Shown: piece by piece, positions 29,277 to 38,657 of the stretch | Numbering within the stretch: position 1 is the first letter of the stretch | How the letters are laid out: every line of letters starts with the position of its first letter | Translations under genes and position numbers: made by a program | Source: Bradyrhizobium sp. BRP22 | Lineage (GTDB): Bacteria; Pseudomonadota; Alphaproteobacteria; Rhizobiales; Xanthobacteraceae | Reading direction: 5' to 3' | Length of the DNA stretch: 64,000 bases | NCBI RefSeq assembly: GCF_020194175.1 | Contig: NZ_JADYVX010000001.1 | Coordinates: 372,001-436,000 of the forward strand | Notes under the pieces: generated by a model | Databases searched by the model: none | The model's input: only the letters and a program-made list of their open reading frames with translations | What the model was told of the DNA's origin: nothing

Positions 29277-29432
29277 ATGCTCGTCAGCATACTCATCACG
29301 TTTCTGGTCGTTATCCTCGTCCTCTATCTGATCAACCTGCTGCCGCTCGACGGCCGCGCCAAGCAGATCGCGCGTGTCGTCGTGATCATCCTTGGCGTGA
29401 TTTCGCTGTTGAAATACATCGCGGTGTTCTAA
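29277..29432 (+). CDS. Thivi_2564-family small membrane protein
   Basis: A 51-residue protein, too short for usual gene thresholds: two hydrophobic helices (about 3-22 and 32-47) joined by NLLPLDGRAKQ. This two-helix pattern with a central D-G-R/K turn fits the Thivi_2564 family of tiny membrane proteins found near stress genes. The upstream EcfG-type promoter and the stop just before csbD support it as real. GGGGGCC gives a modest ribosome site. Confidence 0.75.
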   Translation: MLVSILITFLVVILVLYLINLLPLDGRAKQIARVVVIILGVISLLKYIAVF

Positions 29433-29482
29433 GCCTCTTCAAACGAAAGCCCGCCGTCCAGCCGGCTTGTTCGGGGGAGAGC

Positions 29483-29683
29483 CTATCGCAGGCTTCGGAA
29501 CCAGTCGTCCACGTCCTTGCGGATCTGGTCCTTGGCGAAGCCGTAACGCTGCTGCAGCTTGCCTTCGAGCTGCTCGCGGCGGCCTTCGATCACGTTGAGA
29601 TCGTCATCGGTGAGCTTGCCCCATTTCTCCTTGGCCGCGCCCTTGAACTGCTTCCAGTTGCCCTCAATCCGGTTCCAATCCAT
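29483..29683 (-). CDS. CsbD-family general stress protein
   Basis: A 66-residue hydrophilic protein: MDWNRIEGNWKQFKGAAKEKWGKLTDDDL is the CsbD hallmark, ending WFRSLR. CsbD proteins accumulate under general stress in many bacteria; the mechanism is unknown. Behind it lies a consensus EcfG promoter at 29721-29745. It is convergent with the small membrane peptide gene. Confidence 0.95.
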   Translation of the reverse strand: MDWNRIEGNWKQFKGAAKEKWGKLTDDDLNVIEGRREQLEGKLQQRYGFAKDQIRKDVDDWFRSLR

Positions 29684-29720
29684 TGCCGTCTCTCCAATGC
29701 TTCAGTTGAGATGGCCTTCA

Positions 29721-29745
29721 AACGGATTGATGCCGCACGAGTTCC
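29721..29745 (-). promoter_or_regulatory. EcfG-type promoter of csbD
   Basis: On the minus strand: GGAAC (29745-29741), 16-base spacer, CGTT (29724-29721), exact consensus, about 38 bases before the ATG at 29683. The -35 box lies in the loop of the inverted repeat 29729-29764. Confidence 0.8.
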
Positions 29746-29764
29746 CAGGGAATCGTGCGGCATC
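29729..29764. terminator. Inverted repeat behind glcB, overlapping the csbD promoter
   Basis: GATGCCGCACGA (29729-29740) and TCGTGCGGCATC (29753-29764) are perfect 12-bp arms with a 12-bp loop. It lies 24 bases after the glcB stop, so it can act as its 3' hairpin; no T-run follows, so termination may be partial. Confidence 0.65.
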
Positions 29765-29787
29765 GTGACGGGTAAGCTTACGTCGGA

Positions 29788-31950
29788 TCAGCCCGCGGCC
29801 TTTGCTTCGCGACGGCGCGCGGTGAGGATGAATTCGGTGTAGCCGTTCGGCTGCTCGCGGCCCTTGAAGATCAGGTCGCAGGCGGCCTTGAAGGCGACAC
29901 CGTCGAAGGACGGCGCCATCGGCTTGTAGAGCGGATCGCCCTTGTTCTGGCCGTCCACGACCACCGCCATGCGCTTCAGCGACTCCATCACCTGGTCTTT
30001 GGTGATGACGCCCTGGTGCAGCCAGTTCGCCAGATGCTGGCTCGAGATGCGCAAGGTGGCGCGGTCTTCCATCAGGCCTACGTCGTGAATGTCAGGCACC
30101 TTGGAGCAGCCGACGCCCTGATCGATCCAGCGCACGACATAGCCCAGGATGCCCTGGCAGTTGTTGTCGATCTCCTGCTTCACATCGTCAGGCGCCCAGT
30201 TCGACTGCGACACCGGAATGGTGAGGATGTCGGAAAGCTTTGCACGCGGGCCGCTTTTGGCGAGTTCCTGCTGGCGCGCGATCACGTTGACCTGATGATA
30301 ATGCAGCGCGTGCAGCGTCGCTGCGGTTGGCGACGGCACCCAGGCGGTGGTGGCGCCGGCCTGCGGATGGCCGATCTTCTGCGCCAGCATGTCCGCCATC
30401 TTGTCGGGCGCCGCCCACATGCCCTTGCCGATCTGCGCGTGGCCGGGCAGACCGTCGATCAGGCCGATGTCGACATTCCAGTCCTCATAGGCCTTGATCC
30501 AGGGCTGTGCCTTCATGTCGTTCTTGCGGATCATCGGACCCGCTTCCATCGAGGTGTGGATCTCGTCGCCGGTGCGGTCGAGGAAGCCGGTGTTGATGAA
30601 CATCACGCGCTTGGCCGCATTCTGGATGCAGGCCTTGAGGTTGACCGTGGTGCGGCGCTCCTCGTCCATGATGCCGACCTTCAGCGTGTTCTCCGGCAGC
30701 GCGAGCAATTTCTCGACCTCACCGAACAATTCGCAGGTCAGCGCAACCTCGTCGGGCCCGTGCATCTTCGGCTTGACGATGTAGACCGAGCCGGTCCGGC
30801 TGTTCTTGATCTTCGACTTGTCCTTGAGATCATGGATCGCGAGCAGGCCGGACACCGCGGCATCGAGAATCCCTTCCGGGATCTCATCGCCGTTCGCATC
30901 GAGCACGGCGTCGGTGAACATGTGATGGCCGACATTGCGCATCAACAGCAGGCTGCGGCCGTGCAGCGTGAGATCCTTGCCATCAGGCGTCTTGTAGACG
31001 CGGTCGGGATTGAGCGAGCGCGTCAGGGTCTTGCCGCCCTTCTCGAAATCGGCCGACAGCGTGCCGGTCATGAGACCAAGCGTATTGCGATAGACCAGCA
31101 CCTTGTCCTCGGCGTCGACGGCGGCGACGCTGTCTTCCATGTCGAGGATGGTGGAGACCGCCGCTTCCAGGATCACGTCGGCGACGCCGGCCGGATCGTC
31201 CTTGCCGATCGGATGATTGCGGTCGATCTTGACCTCGATGTGCAGGCCGTTGTTGACGAGCAGCACGGCGCCAGGGGCCGCTGCGTCGCCCTGATAGCCC
31301 GCGAATTGCGCGGCTGATTTCAGCGCGGTGGTGCTGCCGTCCTTCAGTTTCACTGCGAGCTGGGTGCCGCTGACGCTATAGGAGGTCACGTCTGCGTGGC
31401 TTCCGGTCGCGAGCGGCGCAGCGGAATCCAGGAAGGCCTTGGCTTTCGCGATCACCTTGTCGCCGCGCGCCTTGTTGTAGCCTTTGCCGCTCTCGCTGGG
31501 ATCCTGAGGAATCGCGTCGGTGCCGTAGAAGGCGTCATAGAGGCTGCCCCAGCGCGCATTCGCCGCGTTCAGCGCGTAGCGCGCATTGGTCAAGGGCACC
31601 ACCAGCTGGGGGCCGCAGATCTTGCCGATCTCCTCGTCGACATTGGCGGTCTCGACCGGTTTGGTCGGCGGCTCCGGGAGCAGATAGCCGATCTCCTTCA
31701 GGAAGGCGGTATAGGCGCTGAGGTCGAACTTTTTGCCCTTGTGAGCGCGATGCCAGTCGTCGATCCTGGCCTGCAGGGTGTCGCGGAAGGCGAGCAGCTC
31801 GCGGTTCTTCGGCCCGAGTTTTGCGATGATGGCGGCAAGGCCCGCCCAGAACGCGTCGGGTGCGATCCCGGTATTGGGGGTCGCCTCCTTGGCGATGAAA
31901 TCGAACAGGACAGGGGCGATCTTCAATCCGTGGGCTTCGACACGCGTCAT
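29788..31950 (-). CDS. glcB: Malate synthase G
   Basis: A 720-residue monomeric malate synthase (glyoxylate + acetyl-CoA to malate). Landmarks are [39 protein letters not shown] around 255-300 (shown here as position only in part), [21 protein letters not shown] and [15 protein letters not shown]. The start is ATG 31950 (family start [13 protein letters not shown]); the frame is open to 32019 without support. It works in the glyoxylate shunt or glycolate use. Transcribed alone; leader hairpins lie upstream. Confidence 0.96.
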   Translation of the reverse strand: MTRVEAHGLKIAPVLFDFIAKEATPNTGIAPDAFWAGLAAIIAKLGPKNRELLAFRDTLQARIDDWHRAHKGKKFDLSAYTAFLKEIGYLLPEPPTKPVETANVDEEIGKICGPQLVVPLTNARYALNAANARWGSLYDAFYGTDAIPQDPSESGKGYNKARGDKVIAKAKAFLDSAAPLATGSHADVTSYSVSGTQLAVKLKDGSTTALKSAAQFAGYQGDAAAPGAVLLVNNGLHIEVKIDRNHPIGKDDPAGVADVILEAAVSTILDMEDSVAAVDAEDKVLVYRNTLGLMTGTLSADFEKGGKTLTRSLNPDRVYKTPDGKDLTLHGRSLLLMRNVGHHMFTDAVLDANGDEIPEGILDAAVSGLLAIHDLKDKSKIKNSRTGSVYIVKPKMHGPDEVALTCELFGEVEKLLALPENTLKVGIMDEERRTTVNLKACIQNAAKRVMFINTGFLDRTGDEIHTSMEAGPMIRKNDMKAQPWIKAYEDWNVDIGLIDGLPGHAQIGKGMWAAPDKMADMLAQKIGHPQAGATTAWVPSPTAATLHALHYHQVNVIARQQELAKSGPRAKLSDILTIPVSQSNWAPDDVKQEIDNNCQGILGYVVRWIDQGVGCSKVPDIHDVGLMEDRATLRISSQHLANWLHQGVITKDQVMESLKRMAVVVDGQNKGDPLYKPMAPSFDGVAFKAACDLIFKGREQPNGYTEFILTARRREAKAAG

Positions 31951-32069
31951 GTTGGGCTTTCCAAGAGAAATGGCGTTTACGGACTGTTTTCGGGACGAAA
32001 ACAGCAAAAAACGCGCCAAAAGGCGGGCGGTTCAGCGCCCTTTTAGCGCTAAAGCCACGGCCATGAGAA

Positions 32070-32092
32070 GGCCCCCCGGTGGGGCCGTTTTT
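32070..32092 (+). terminator. Orphan plus-strand terminator-like hairpin
   Basis: GGCCCC (32070-32075), five-base loop, GGGGCC (32081-32086), then GTTTTT. No plus-strand gene precedes it; it might end a short RNA starting in the glcB leader region, or stop read-through toward the cys genes. Confidence 0.45.
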
Positions 32093-32100
32093 GCTGCACC

Positions 32101-32240
32101 CGTCATGCCCGCCACCGGGTCTCGCCTTCGGCGAGCCCGATGACAGGCTCCGTCGGGGCATCCAGTACGCCGCGGCCTTTCGGCTCAACTACGGTCGTCT
32201 CTGGAATACTGGATCGCCCGGTCAAGCCGGGCGATGACGG
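32101..32240. repeat. Long palindromic repeat, CGTCATGCCC family
   Basis: Starts CGTCATGCCCG and ends CCGGGCGATGACGG, with an internal CATCCAGTA...CTGGAATACTGGATC segment also found in the copy at 57579-57682. It lies between glcB and the cys genes. Confidence 0.75.
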
Positions 32241-32257
32241 GGAGGAGAGGGATTACT

Positions 32258-34174
32258 CTAGATATTCGCCGCGAGGTCAGCGACTTCCTCGAACAGGATG
32301 CCGGTCCGGGCCAGCATCCGCTCGATGTCGTCGACGGCGTCCGCGACCGATCGACTGGCGGTATCGATCGTCAGTTCGCTCGCGCTCGGCGGTTCGTAAT
32401 CATTGGTGATGCCGGTGAAGGAGGGCAGGCTGCCCGCCCGGGCCTTGGCATAATGGCCCTTGGGATCGCGGCTCTCGCAGATTTCCGCAGGCGTTGCGAC
32501 ATAGATCTCGCGGAAGGCGCTGTCGGCAATGCGGCGCGCCGCGGCGCGGTCGGATGCGGCGGGCGAGACCGCGGCGACGATCGCGAGATGGCCGTTGCGC
32601 GCCAGATGCGTGGCGATCTCGGCGAGACGGCGGATGTTTTCGCTGCGATCCGCCGGCGAGAAACCGAGATCGCTGTTGAGGCCGGCGCGCAAGGTGTCGC
32701 CATCAAGCAGGATCGGCGAGCCGCCGTTGGTGAACAGCCGTCGCTCCAATGCGAGCGCTAGCGTCGATTTGCCGGAGCCGGGCAGCCCGGTGAACCAGAG
32801 CACGGCACCGCTGTGACGATAGCGGGCCGAACGCTCGTCGGCGCGCAAGGCCGATTCCACCGGCACGATGTCGACGGGCACGGCACGCTGGCCGGCATCG
32901 ACCGACAGCACGAGACCACCGCCGGCGATCCGGCCGTTCACCTCGATCACCAGCCGCCCGGTGCGCGGGCTTTCATGATAGGGATCGGCGGCGATCGGCT
33001 GCGCCAGCGAAATGTCGATCTCGCCGACATGGTTGCGTGCGATCGAAGTCGTTTCCTCGTTGGAGAGCGCGCCGGGATCGACCGCCTTGTCGATCGCGAC
33101 GACGGTCGCGCGAGTCTCGCGCGTGCCGAGCCGGATCAGGATCTGGTCGCCCTTCGACAGCGGCTTGTCGTGCAGCCAGAAGATGCGGGCGTGGATGCGG
33201 CGGGTATCGCGCGGGCTCTGGCCGACATGGCCGATGACGTCGCCGCGCTCGATGAAGAGCTCGCGGTCGAGCGTGATGCCGACCGAGCGACCGGCGGTTT
33301 GCGTCGCCTGAAGGGGCGTGACCGGCCAGCTCTCGACGGTCCTGATCCTGGCGATCTTGCCGGCGGGCATGATCACGATTTCGTCGCCGGCCTTCAGGCT
33401 GCCGGATTCGATGCGGCCCGCGACGATGCGGCGGTCGTCGAACTTGTAGATCGCCTGCACCGGCAGCCGCAGCGGCAAAGTTTCCGCCGGCCGTGCCGGC
33501 TCCAGCGCATCCAGCGCCTCGACCACGCTCGGCCCCTCGTACCAGCCGATCCGCGGCGTGTGCTCGGCGACGCCATCGCCGTCGCGCGCGGAAATCGGAA
33601 TCACGGCCGATGGCTTGACGCCAAGGCCGGTCAGGTGCGCCGATATCTCGTCGCTGATCTCGCCAAAGCGCTCGGCGCTGAAGTCGACGCGGTCCATCTT
33701 GTTGACGACGACAGCGACCTGCTTGATGCCGAGCAAATGCAGGAGATAGCCGTGCCGTCGCGTCTGGTCACGCACGCCTTCCAGCGCGTCGATGATCAGC
33801 ACGGCGCCGTCGGCCTGCGAGGCGCCGGTGATCATGTTGCGCAGGAATTCGGCGTGGCCGGGCGCGTCGATCAGCACCACGTCGCGCGAGCGGGTGCGGA
33901 AGCGGATCTGCGTGGTGTCGATTGTGATGCCCTGGTCGCGCTCGGTCTGCAGCGCGTCCAGCAGGAACGACCATTCAAAGGGCATGCCGCGCCGGGCGCT
34001 GACGGCTTTCAGCATTTCGAGCTTGCCGTCGGGCAGGCTGCCGGTCTCATGCAGCAGGCGGCCGACCAGGGTGGATTTGCCATGATCGACGTGGCCGACG
34101 ATGACGATGCGGACTTGCGGACGCGTGGTGCCGTTGGGGGTCGCGGAGATCGCGCTGGGAAGAACCATGTTCAT
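32258..34174 (-). CDS. cysN/C: Bifunctional sulfate adenylyltransferase subunit 1 / APS kinase
   Basis: A 638-residue fusion (NodQ type). Residues 20-435 are the CysN GTPase: P-loop GHVDHGKST (27-35), DAPGHAEF and NKMDRVDF. Residues from about 455 are CysC: GLPGSGKST, then DGDTLRAGLNSDLGFSPADR. With CysD it makes APS from sulfate and ATP, and the kinase part makes PAPS. Start ATG 34174; the frame runs open into cysD without support. It lies 23 bp after cysD. Confidence 0.96.
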   Translation of the reverse strand: MNMVLPSAISATPNGTTRPQVRIVIVGHVDHGKSTLVGRLLHETGSLPDGKLEMLKAVSARRGMPFEWSFLLDALQTERDQGITIDTTQIRFRTRSRDVVLIDAPGHAEFLRNMITGASQADGAVLIIDALEGVRDQTRRHGYLLHLLGIKQVAVVVNKMDRVDFSAERFGEISDEISAHLTGLGVKPSAVIPISARDGDGVAEHTPRIGWYEGPSVVEALDALEPARPAETLPLRLPVQAIYKFDDRRIVAGRIESGSLKAGDEIVIMPAGKIARIRTVESWPVTPLQATQTAGRSVGITLDRELFIERGDVIGHVGQSPRDTRRIHARIFWLHDKPLSKGDQILIRLGTRETRATVVAIDKAVDPGALSNEETTSIARNHVGEIDISLAQPIAADPYHESPRTGRLVIEVNGRIAGGGLVLSVDAGQRAVPVDIVPVESALRADERSARYRHSGAVLWFTGLPGSGKSTLALALERRLFTNGGSPILLDGDTLRAGLNSDLGFSPADRSENIRRLAEIATHLARNGHLAIVAAVSPAASDRAAARRIADSAFREIYVATPAEICESRDPKGHYAKARAGSLPSFTGITNDYEPPSASELTIDTASRSVADAVDDIERMLARTGILFEEVADLAANI

Positions 34175-34197
34175 CGAAGTACGCCTTGACTCGCTTC

Positions 34198-35106
34198 TCA
34201 GAGATAACCGGCGACACGCAGCCGCTCGAATGCATCCTCGGTCTCGTGATCGAGCGCGCGGCCCGCGCGCTCCGGCACCTTGGTGTCTTCGAGCTCGGCC
34301 AGAATTTCGTCGATGTTCGACGCCGTCGATGCGACGGGGAAGGTGATGTCGGCGTCGCCAAGCGAACGATAGCGCTTGCCGTCCTTGGCCAGATAAAGCG
34401 GGATGATCGGGATATTCTCGCGCCTGGTGTAGGCCCAGATGTCGGCCTCGGTCCAATGCAGGATCGGATGGATGCGCAAATGCGCGCCTTGCGGCGGCGA
34501 GGCGTTGAAATGATCCCAGAATTCCGGTGGCTGGTCGCGCACATCCCATTCGCCCTCGAGGCCGCGCGGCGAGAACACGCGCTCCTTTGCCCGCGTGGCC
34601 TCCTCGTCGCGGCGGATGCCGGCGATCAATCCGTCAAAGCCGTGCTTGACCAGTGCGAGCTTCAGGCCCTCGGTCTTGCGCGCGGCGGAGCGTGCGGCGG
34701 GCGGCAGCGTGGGGTCCACACTATCGATCGGCGGGCAGGGCTCGACGCGCAGATCGAGGTCCCATTCCTTCGCGTACCGATCGCGGAAGGCATACATCTC
34801 CGGAAATTTCTTGCCGGTATCGACATGCATGGCAGGGAAGGGCACGCGGCCGAAGAAGGCCTTGCGCGCCAGCCAGATCATCACGTTGGAGTCCTTGCCG
34901 AGCGACCACAACAGCGCGAGCTTCTTCAGCCGTGCGAACGCCTCGCGCAAGATGTAGATGCTTTGCGCTTCGAGTTCGTCGAGATGATCCATCGACGCGA
35001 CCGTCACAGGCTCTTCGACGAGGATTTTGCGCGACGCCTTTATTCCCCCTCGGGGCTCGGAAGCGCGCAACCGTGCTTTGCCGGATTCATTGTCGAGAAG
35101 ATGCAT
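34198..35106 (-). CDS. cysD: Sulfate adenylyltransferase subunit 2
   Basis: A 302-residue ATP sulfurylase subunit of the PP-loop family. SLGKDS (68-73) is the pyrophosphate-binding loop; FPAMHVDTGKKFPEMYAFRDR and GGIRRDEEATRAKER-like AGIRRDEEATRAKER follow. It transfers AMP to sulfate with CysN as GTPase partner. The ATG at 35106 is chosen over a TTG at 35154. It heads the leftward cysD-cysN/C operon, divergent from cysG. Confidence 0.96.
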   Translation of the reverse strand: MHLLDNESGKARLRASEPRGGIKASRKILVEEPVTVASMDHLDELEAQSIYILREAFARLKKLALLWSLGKDSNVMIWLARKAFFGRVPFPAMHVDTGKKFPEMYAFRDRYAKEWDLDLRVEPCPPIDSVDPTLPPAARSAARKTEGLKLALVKHGFDGLIAGIRRDEEATRAKERVFSPRGLEGEWDVRDQPPEFWDHFNASPPQGAHLRIHPILHWTEADIWAYTRRENIPIIPLYLAKDGKRYRSLGDADITFPVASTASNIDEILAELEDTKVPERAGRALDHETEDAFERLRVAGYL

Positions 35107-35134
35107 CTCTATGCCTTGGCCTTTGGAGGCGAAA

Positions 35135-35207
35135 ATTCTATAGTCGCGGCGCAATAGAGAAGAAATAAATTTCTCTTTGCGGGCACTTGTCGAGACATAT
35201 ATAGAAT
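35135..35207. promoter_or_regulatory. Divergent cysD/cysG control region with inverted repeats
   Basis: A sharply AT-rich island. ATTCTATA (35135-35142) and TATAGAAT (35200-35207) are perfect inverted copies, enclosing a second dyad AGAGAA...TTCTCT (35156-35161 and 35171-35176). Both promoters of the sulfate block must lie here, and the dyads are candidate operators for a sulfur regulator that cannot be named from sequence. Confidence 0.55.
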
Positions 35208-35248
35208 AAAATTCCAGTCAACCCATAAGTTAGGGAAGCGAGTGGCGC

Positions 35249-36676
35249 ATGCGGTTCTTGCCGGTGTTCCTCGATCTGCAAACGGGCGTGGTGCTGTTGG
35301 TCGGCGCCGGCGATCTTGTGCGCGCGAAGCTGCGTCTGCTCGCGGCCGCCGGCGCGCGCATTCGCTGGTTTGCGACCGACGGCAATCATGATGTCAGCGG
35401 CATCGATGTGACGCGCGTCGAACTGGCGACGGGCGATCCGCTCGCCGCTGACCTGCGCGGCGTGATCGCGGTGCTCTGCGCCGGCGCCGGCGATATCGGT
35501 GTTGCGATGGCGGCGCGCGCCAAGGCGCTCGGCCTGCCCGTCAATGTGATGGACGATCTCGACCACTCCACCTTCATCTTCCCGGCGATCATCGATCGCG
35601 GCGATGTCGTCGTCGCCGTCGGCACCGGCGGCGCTTCGCCTGTCGTGGCGCGCCGCGTGCGCGAGCGGATCGAGGCGGTGCTGCCCGCGCGCATCGGCGA
35701 TCTCGCGTCCTTCATCGGCCAATTCCGCAAAGCGATTCACGCGCGCATCGGCGAATTCGCGCTGCGCCGCCGCTTCTGGGAGCGAATCATCGACGGTCCG
35801 ATCGGCGCGCTGGTGTTGGCCGGCCGCAGGGACGAAGCAGAAAAGGCCTTGCTGCAGATTTCCGATCCCTCCGCCTTCGCGGGCGCGACCGCGCTCGGCA
35901 GGGCCAAGGGTCACGTGACGCTGGTCGGCGCCGGACCTGGCGATCCGGATCTCCTCACCATCAAGGCGCTGCGCGCGCTGCAGGACGCCGACGTCGTGTT
36001 CTACGACGAGCTGGTATCGCCGGAGATTCTCGACCGCGTGCGCCGCGATGCCTCGCGCATTCCGGTCGGCCGCCGCGTCGGCAAGCCCGGCATCGGCCAG
36101 GACGCGATCAACAGACTGATGATCGAGGCGGCAAAATCAGGACAGCGCGCGGTGCGGCTGAAGGGCGGGGATCCCTTCATCTTCGGCCGTGGCGGCGAGG
36201 AGATCGAGGCTCTGCGCCGGGCCGGCGTCGCCTATTCGGTGATCCCCGGCATCACGGCCGGCCTAGGTGCCGCCGCGCAATTCGAGACGCCGCTCACCTT
36301 CCGCCATGAAGCGCTGCGCATCACCTTCCTTACCGCGCACAAGGCGCGCGACGCCGAGAATGTCGACTGGTCGGCGCTGACAGACAAGAAGATGACCGTC
36401 GTCGTCTATATGGGGATGACGGCGGCGCCGACAATCCGCGCCGGTTTGCTCGCCGCCGGACGCTCGGCGGAAACGCCGGTCGGCGTGTTCGCGCGGGTGA
36501 CGCGTCCGGATGCCAAGGCCGCGGTCGGGACGCTCGAGCATCTGCCGTCGCTGGTCGAGAAGATCGACGGCGGTCCCGCCATCCTCGTCATCGGCGACGT
36601 GGTCGCCCACTCCGCGCCGTGGCGTCATGCCAACCTCAACCAAGTGATCTCGGACCTTTTGGAAGCTGCCGAATGA
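35249..36676 (+). CDS. cysG: Siroheme synthase CysG (bifunctional)
   Basis: A 475-residue fusion. Residues 1-210 are the NAD-dependent precorrin-2 dehydrogenase/ferrochelatase (MRFLPVFLDLQTGVVLLVGAGDL); 220-465 are uroporphyrinogen-III C-methyltransferase (VTLVGAGPGDPDLLTIKALR, VRLKGGDPFIFGRGGEE). It makes siroheme for the sulfite reductase encoded two genes downstream. The NAD motif is VGAGD rather than GGGxVA, as in several Rhizobiales proteins. ATG 35249; its stop overlaps the next start (ATGA). Confidence 0.95.
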   Translation: MRFLPVFLDLQTGVVLLVGAGDLVRAKLRLLAAAGARIRWFATDGNHDVSGIDVTRVELATGDPLAADLRGVIAVLCAGAGDIGVAMAARAKALGLPVNVMDDLDHSTFIFPAIIDRGDVVVAVGTGGASPVVARRVRERIEAVLPARIGDLASFIGQFRKAIHARIGEFALRRRFWERIIDGPIGALVLAGRRDEAEKALLQISDPSAFAGATALGRAKGHVTLVGAGPGDPDLLTIKALRALQDADVVFYDELVSPEILDRVRRDASRIPVGRRVGKPGIGQDAINRLMIEAAKSGQRAVRLKGGDPFIFGRGGEEIEALRRAGVAYSVIPGITAGLGAAAQFETPLTFRHEALRITFLTAHKARDAENVDWSALTDKKMTVVVYMGMTAAPTIRAGLLAAGRSAETPVGVFARVTRPDAKAAVGTLEHLPSLVEKIDGGPAILVIGDVVAHSAPWRHANLNQVISDLLEAAE

Positions 36677-36990
36677 CCTCTCCGCTTGAACAGAAAAAAA
36701 TCAGAATTACCGGGCCTTCGGTAGTGACCGCCAACCGCACCCGCGACGGCGTGGTGATTTATCGCACGGCGCAGCAGGGCTGGTCAGCCCAGCTTGCGGA
36801 TGCCGCGATCGTCCGTACATCCGACGATGCGCGGGCGCTGCTGGCCGAAGCCGTTGCCGACGATGTCGGCGCGATCGGTGCCTACATTGCGCCGGTCGAA
36901 ATCAAGGACAATGGAGTGATTGCACCCGGCAATCTCCGCGAACATATCCGGTCGGAAGGCCTCACCATCGAGCTTCCGGTTTCGGCTTAA
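36673..36990 (+). CDS. DUF2849 protein of the sulfite reductase operon
   Basis: A 105-residue protein with IRITGPSVVTANRTRDGVVIYR and a central WSAQLADAAIVRTSDDA. DUF2849 genes are regularly found between cysG and cysI in alphaproteobacteria; the role is unknown, perhaps assembly or electron transfer to sulfite reductase. It overlaps cysG by four bases and ends 11 bases before cysI. Confidence 0.9.
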   Translation: MTSPLEQKKIRITGPSVVTANRTRDGVVIYRTAQQGWSAQLADAAIVRTSDDARALLAEAVADDVGAIGAYIAPVEIKDNGVIAPGNLREHIRSEGLTIELPVSA

Positions 36991-37001
36991 GGTTCTCTCT
37001 C

Positions 37002-38657
37002 ATGTACGCATATGACGAACTCGACCGCACGCTCCTTCACGAACGTGTCGAAGAATTCCGCGACCAGGTGAAGCGCCGCCTTTCCGGCGAACTCACCGAG
37101 GATGAATTCAAGATCCTGCGATTGCAGAACGGCGTGTATCTGCAGCTCCACGCCTATATGTTCCGCGTCGCGATCCCTTACGGCACGCTGTCGTCGAAGC
37201 AGCTACGTGCGCTTGCCCATGTCGCGCGCCGCTACGACCGCGGCTATGGCCATTTCACCACGCGGCAGAACATCCAGTTCAACTGGATCAAGCTTGCCGA
37301 ACTGCCGGACGCGCTTGCCGATCTCGCCGAGGTCGGCATCCATGCGATGCAGACCTCCGGCAACAACATGCGCAACGTCACCTCCGACCAGTGGGCCGGT
37401 GTTGCGCCCGGCGAAGTCGAGGATCCCCGCATCTGGTCGGAGCTGTTGCGCCAGCACACCACGCTGCATCCGGAATTCTCGTTCCTGCCGCGCAAATTCA
37501 AGATCGCGATCACGGCCTCCGAGCACGACCGCGCCGCGATCAAGATCCACGACATCGGCCTGCGGTTGCACAAGAACGCCGATGGCGAGACTGGCTTCGA
37601 GGTGCTGGTCGGCGGCGGGCTCGGCCGCACGCCTTTCATCGCCAAGACCATCAAGCCGTTCGTGCACGGCCGCGACATCCTGAGCTATGTCGAGGCGATC
37701 CTGCGCGTCTACAACCAGTACGGCCGCCGCGACAACATCTACAAGGCGCGCATCAAGATCCTGGTGCACGAGCTCGGCATCGAGAAGTTCGGCAAGGAAG
37801 TCGAGGAAGAGTGGCAGCAATTGCGCGACAGCGCCCTGACGCTCGATGACGCCGCGATCGAGGAGGTGCGTTCGCGCTTTTCCTATCCGGCCTACGAGAA
37901 GCTGCCGCATATGCCCGACGAGCTGAAGCAGGCGGCGCATGATCCGGTGTTCGAGCGCTGGCGCAAGAACTCGGTGTTTCCGCACAAGGTGCAGGGCTAT
38001 TCGATCGTGACGCTGTCGCTGAAGCCGGTCGGTGGTCCGCCTGGTGATGCCACCGCCGAGCAGATGGATGTGATCGCCGATCTCGCCGACCGCTATTCCT
38101 TCGGTGAGATCCGCGTCGGCCATGAGCAGAACCTGGCGTTGCCGCATGTCGCCAAGCGCGACCTGCCGGCGCTGTGGAAGGCGCTCGACAAGGCCGGGCT
38201 CGCGACGCCGAACGTGAATCTGGTCTCCGACATCATCGCCTGCCCGGGGCTCGACTACTGCTCGCTGGCGAATGCGCGCTCGATCCCGATCGCGCAGGAA
38301 TTGACACGGCGCTTTGCCAATCACGACACCGCGGGCCTGATCGGCCGGCTGCACATCAACATCTCCGGCTGCATCAATGCCTGCGGCCATCACCATGTCG
38401 GCCATATCGGCATTCTGGGTGTCGAGAAGAACGGCGAGGAGTTTTACCAGATCACGATCGGCGGCCGCGCCGACGAGAGTGCCGCGCTCGGCACGCTGAT
38501 CGGACCTTCGGTGCCCTATGCCGAGGTCGCCGACGTGGTCGAGGACATCGTAGAGGCCTATCTGGCGCTGCGCGACTCCCCCGATGAACTCTTCATCGAC
38601 ACGGTCAAGCGGCTCGGCGTCGAACCTTTCAGGGAGCGGGTCTATGCCACTCGTTAA
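37002..38657 (+). CDS. cysI: Assimilatory sulfite (nitrite/sulfite) reductase haemoprotein
   Basis: A 551-residue siroheme/4Fe-4S enzyme reducing sulfite to sulfide. The cluster ligands are C414 and C420 (ACPGLDYCSLA) and C457 and C461 (SGCINACGHHH). Substrate residues RYDRGYGHFTTRQN near 75 are kept. Neighbouring APS reductase and siroheme synthase point to sulfite rather than nitrite as substrate. It overlaps the next gene by 14 bases. Confidence 0.94.
   Translation: MYAYDELDRTLLHERVEEFRDQVKRRLSGELTEDEFKILRLQNGVYLQLHAYMFRVAIPYGTLSSKQLRALAHVARRYDRGYGHFTTRQNIQFNWIKLAELPDALADLAEVGIHAMQTSGNNMRNVTSDQWAGVAPGEVEDPRIWSELLRQHTTLHPEFSFLPRKFKIAITASEHDRAAIKIHDIGLRLHKNADGETGFEVLVGGGLGRTPFIAKTIKPFVHGRDILSYVEAILRVYNQYGRRDNIYKARIKILVHELGIEKFGKEVEEEWQQLRDSALTLDDAAIEEVRSRFSYPAYEKLPHMPDELKQAAHDPVFERWRKNSVFPHKVQGYSIVTLSLKPVGGPPGDATAEQMDVIADLADRYSFGEIRVGHEQNLALPHVAKRDLPALWKALDKAGLATPNVNLVSDIIACPGLDYCSLANARSIPIAQELTRRFANHDTAGLIGRLHINISGCINACGHHHVGHIGILGVEKNGEEFYQITIGGRADESAALGTLIGPSVPYAEVADVVEDIVEAYLALRDSPDELFIDTVKRLGVEPFRERVYATR

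Larger units (their letters stand above)
31951..32257. other. Intergenic region upstream of glcB
   Basis: No gene. It holds a 9-bp perfect hairpin (31984-31992 with 31996-32004) in the presumed glcB leader, a plus-strand terminator-like hairpin (32070-32092) and a long palindromic repeat (32101-32240). Confidence 0.65.
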
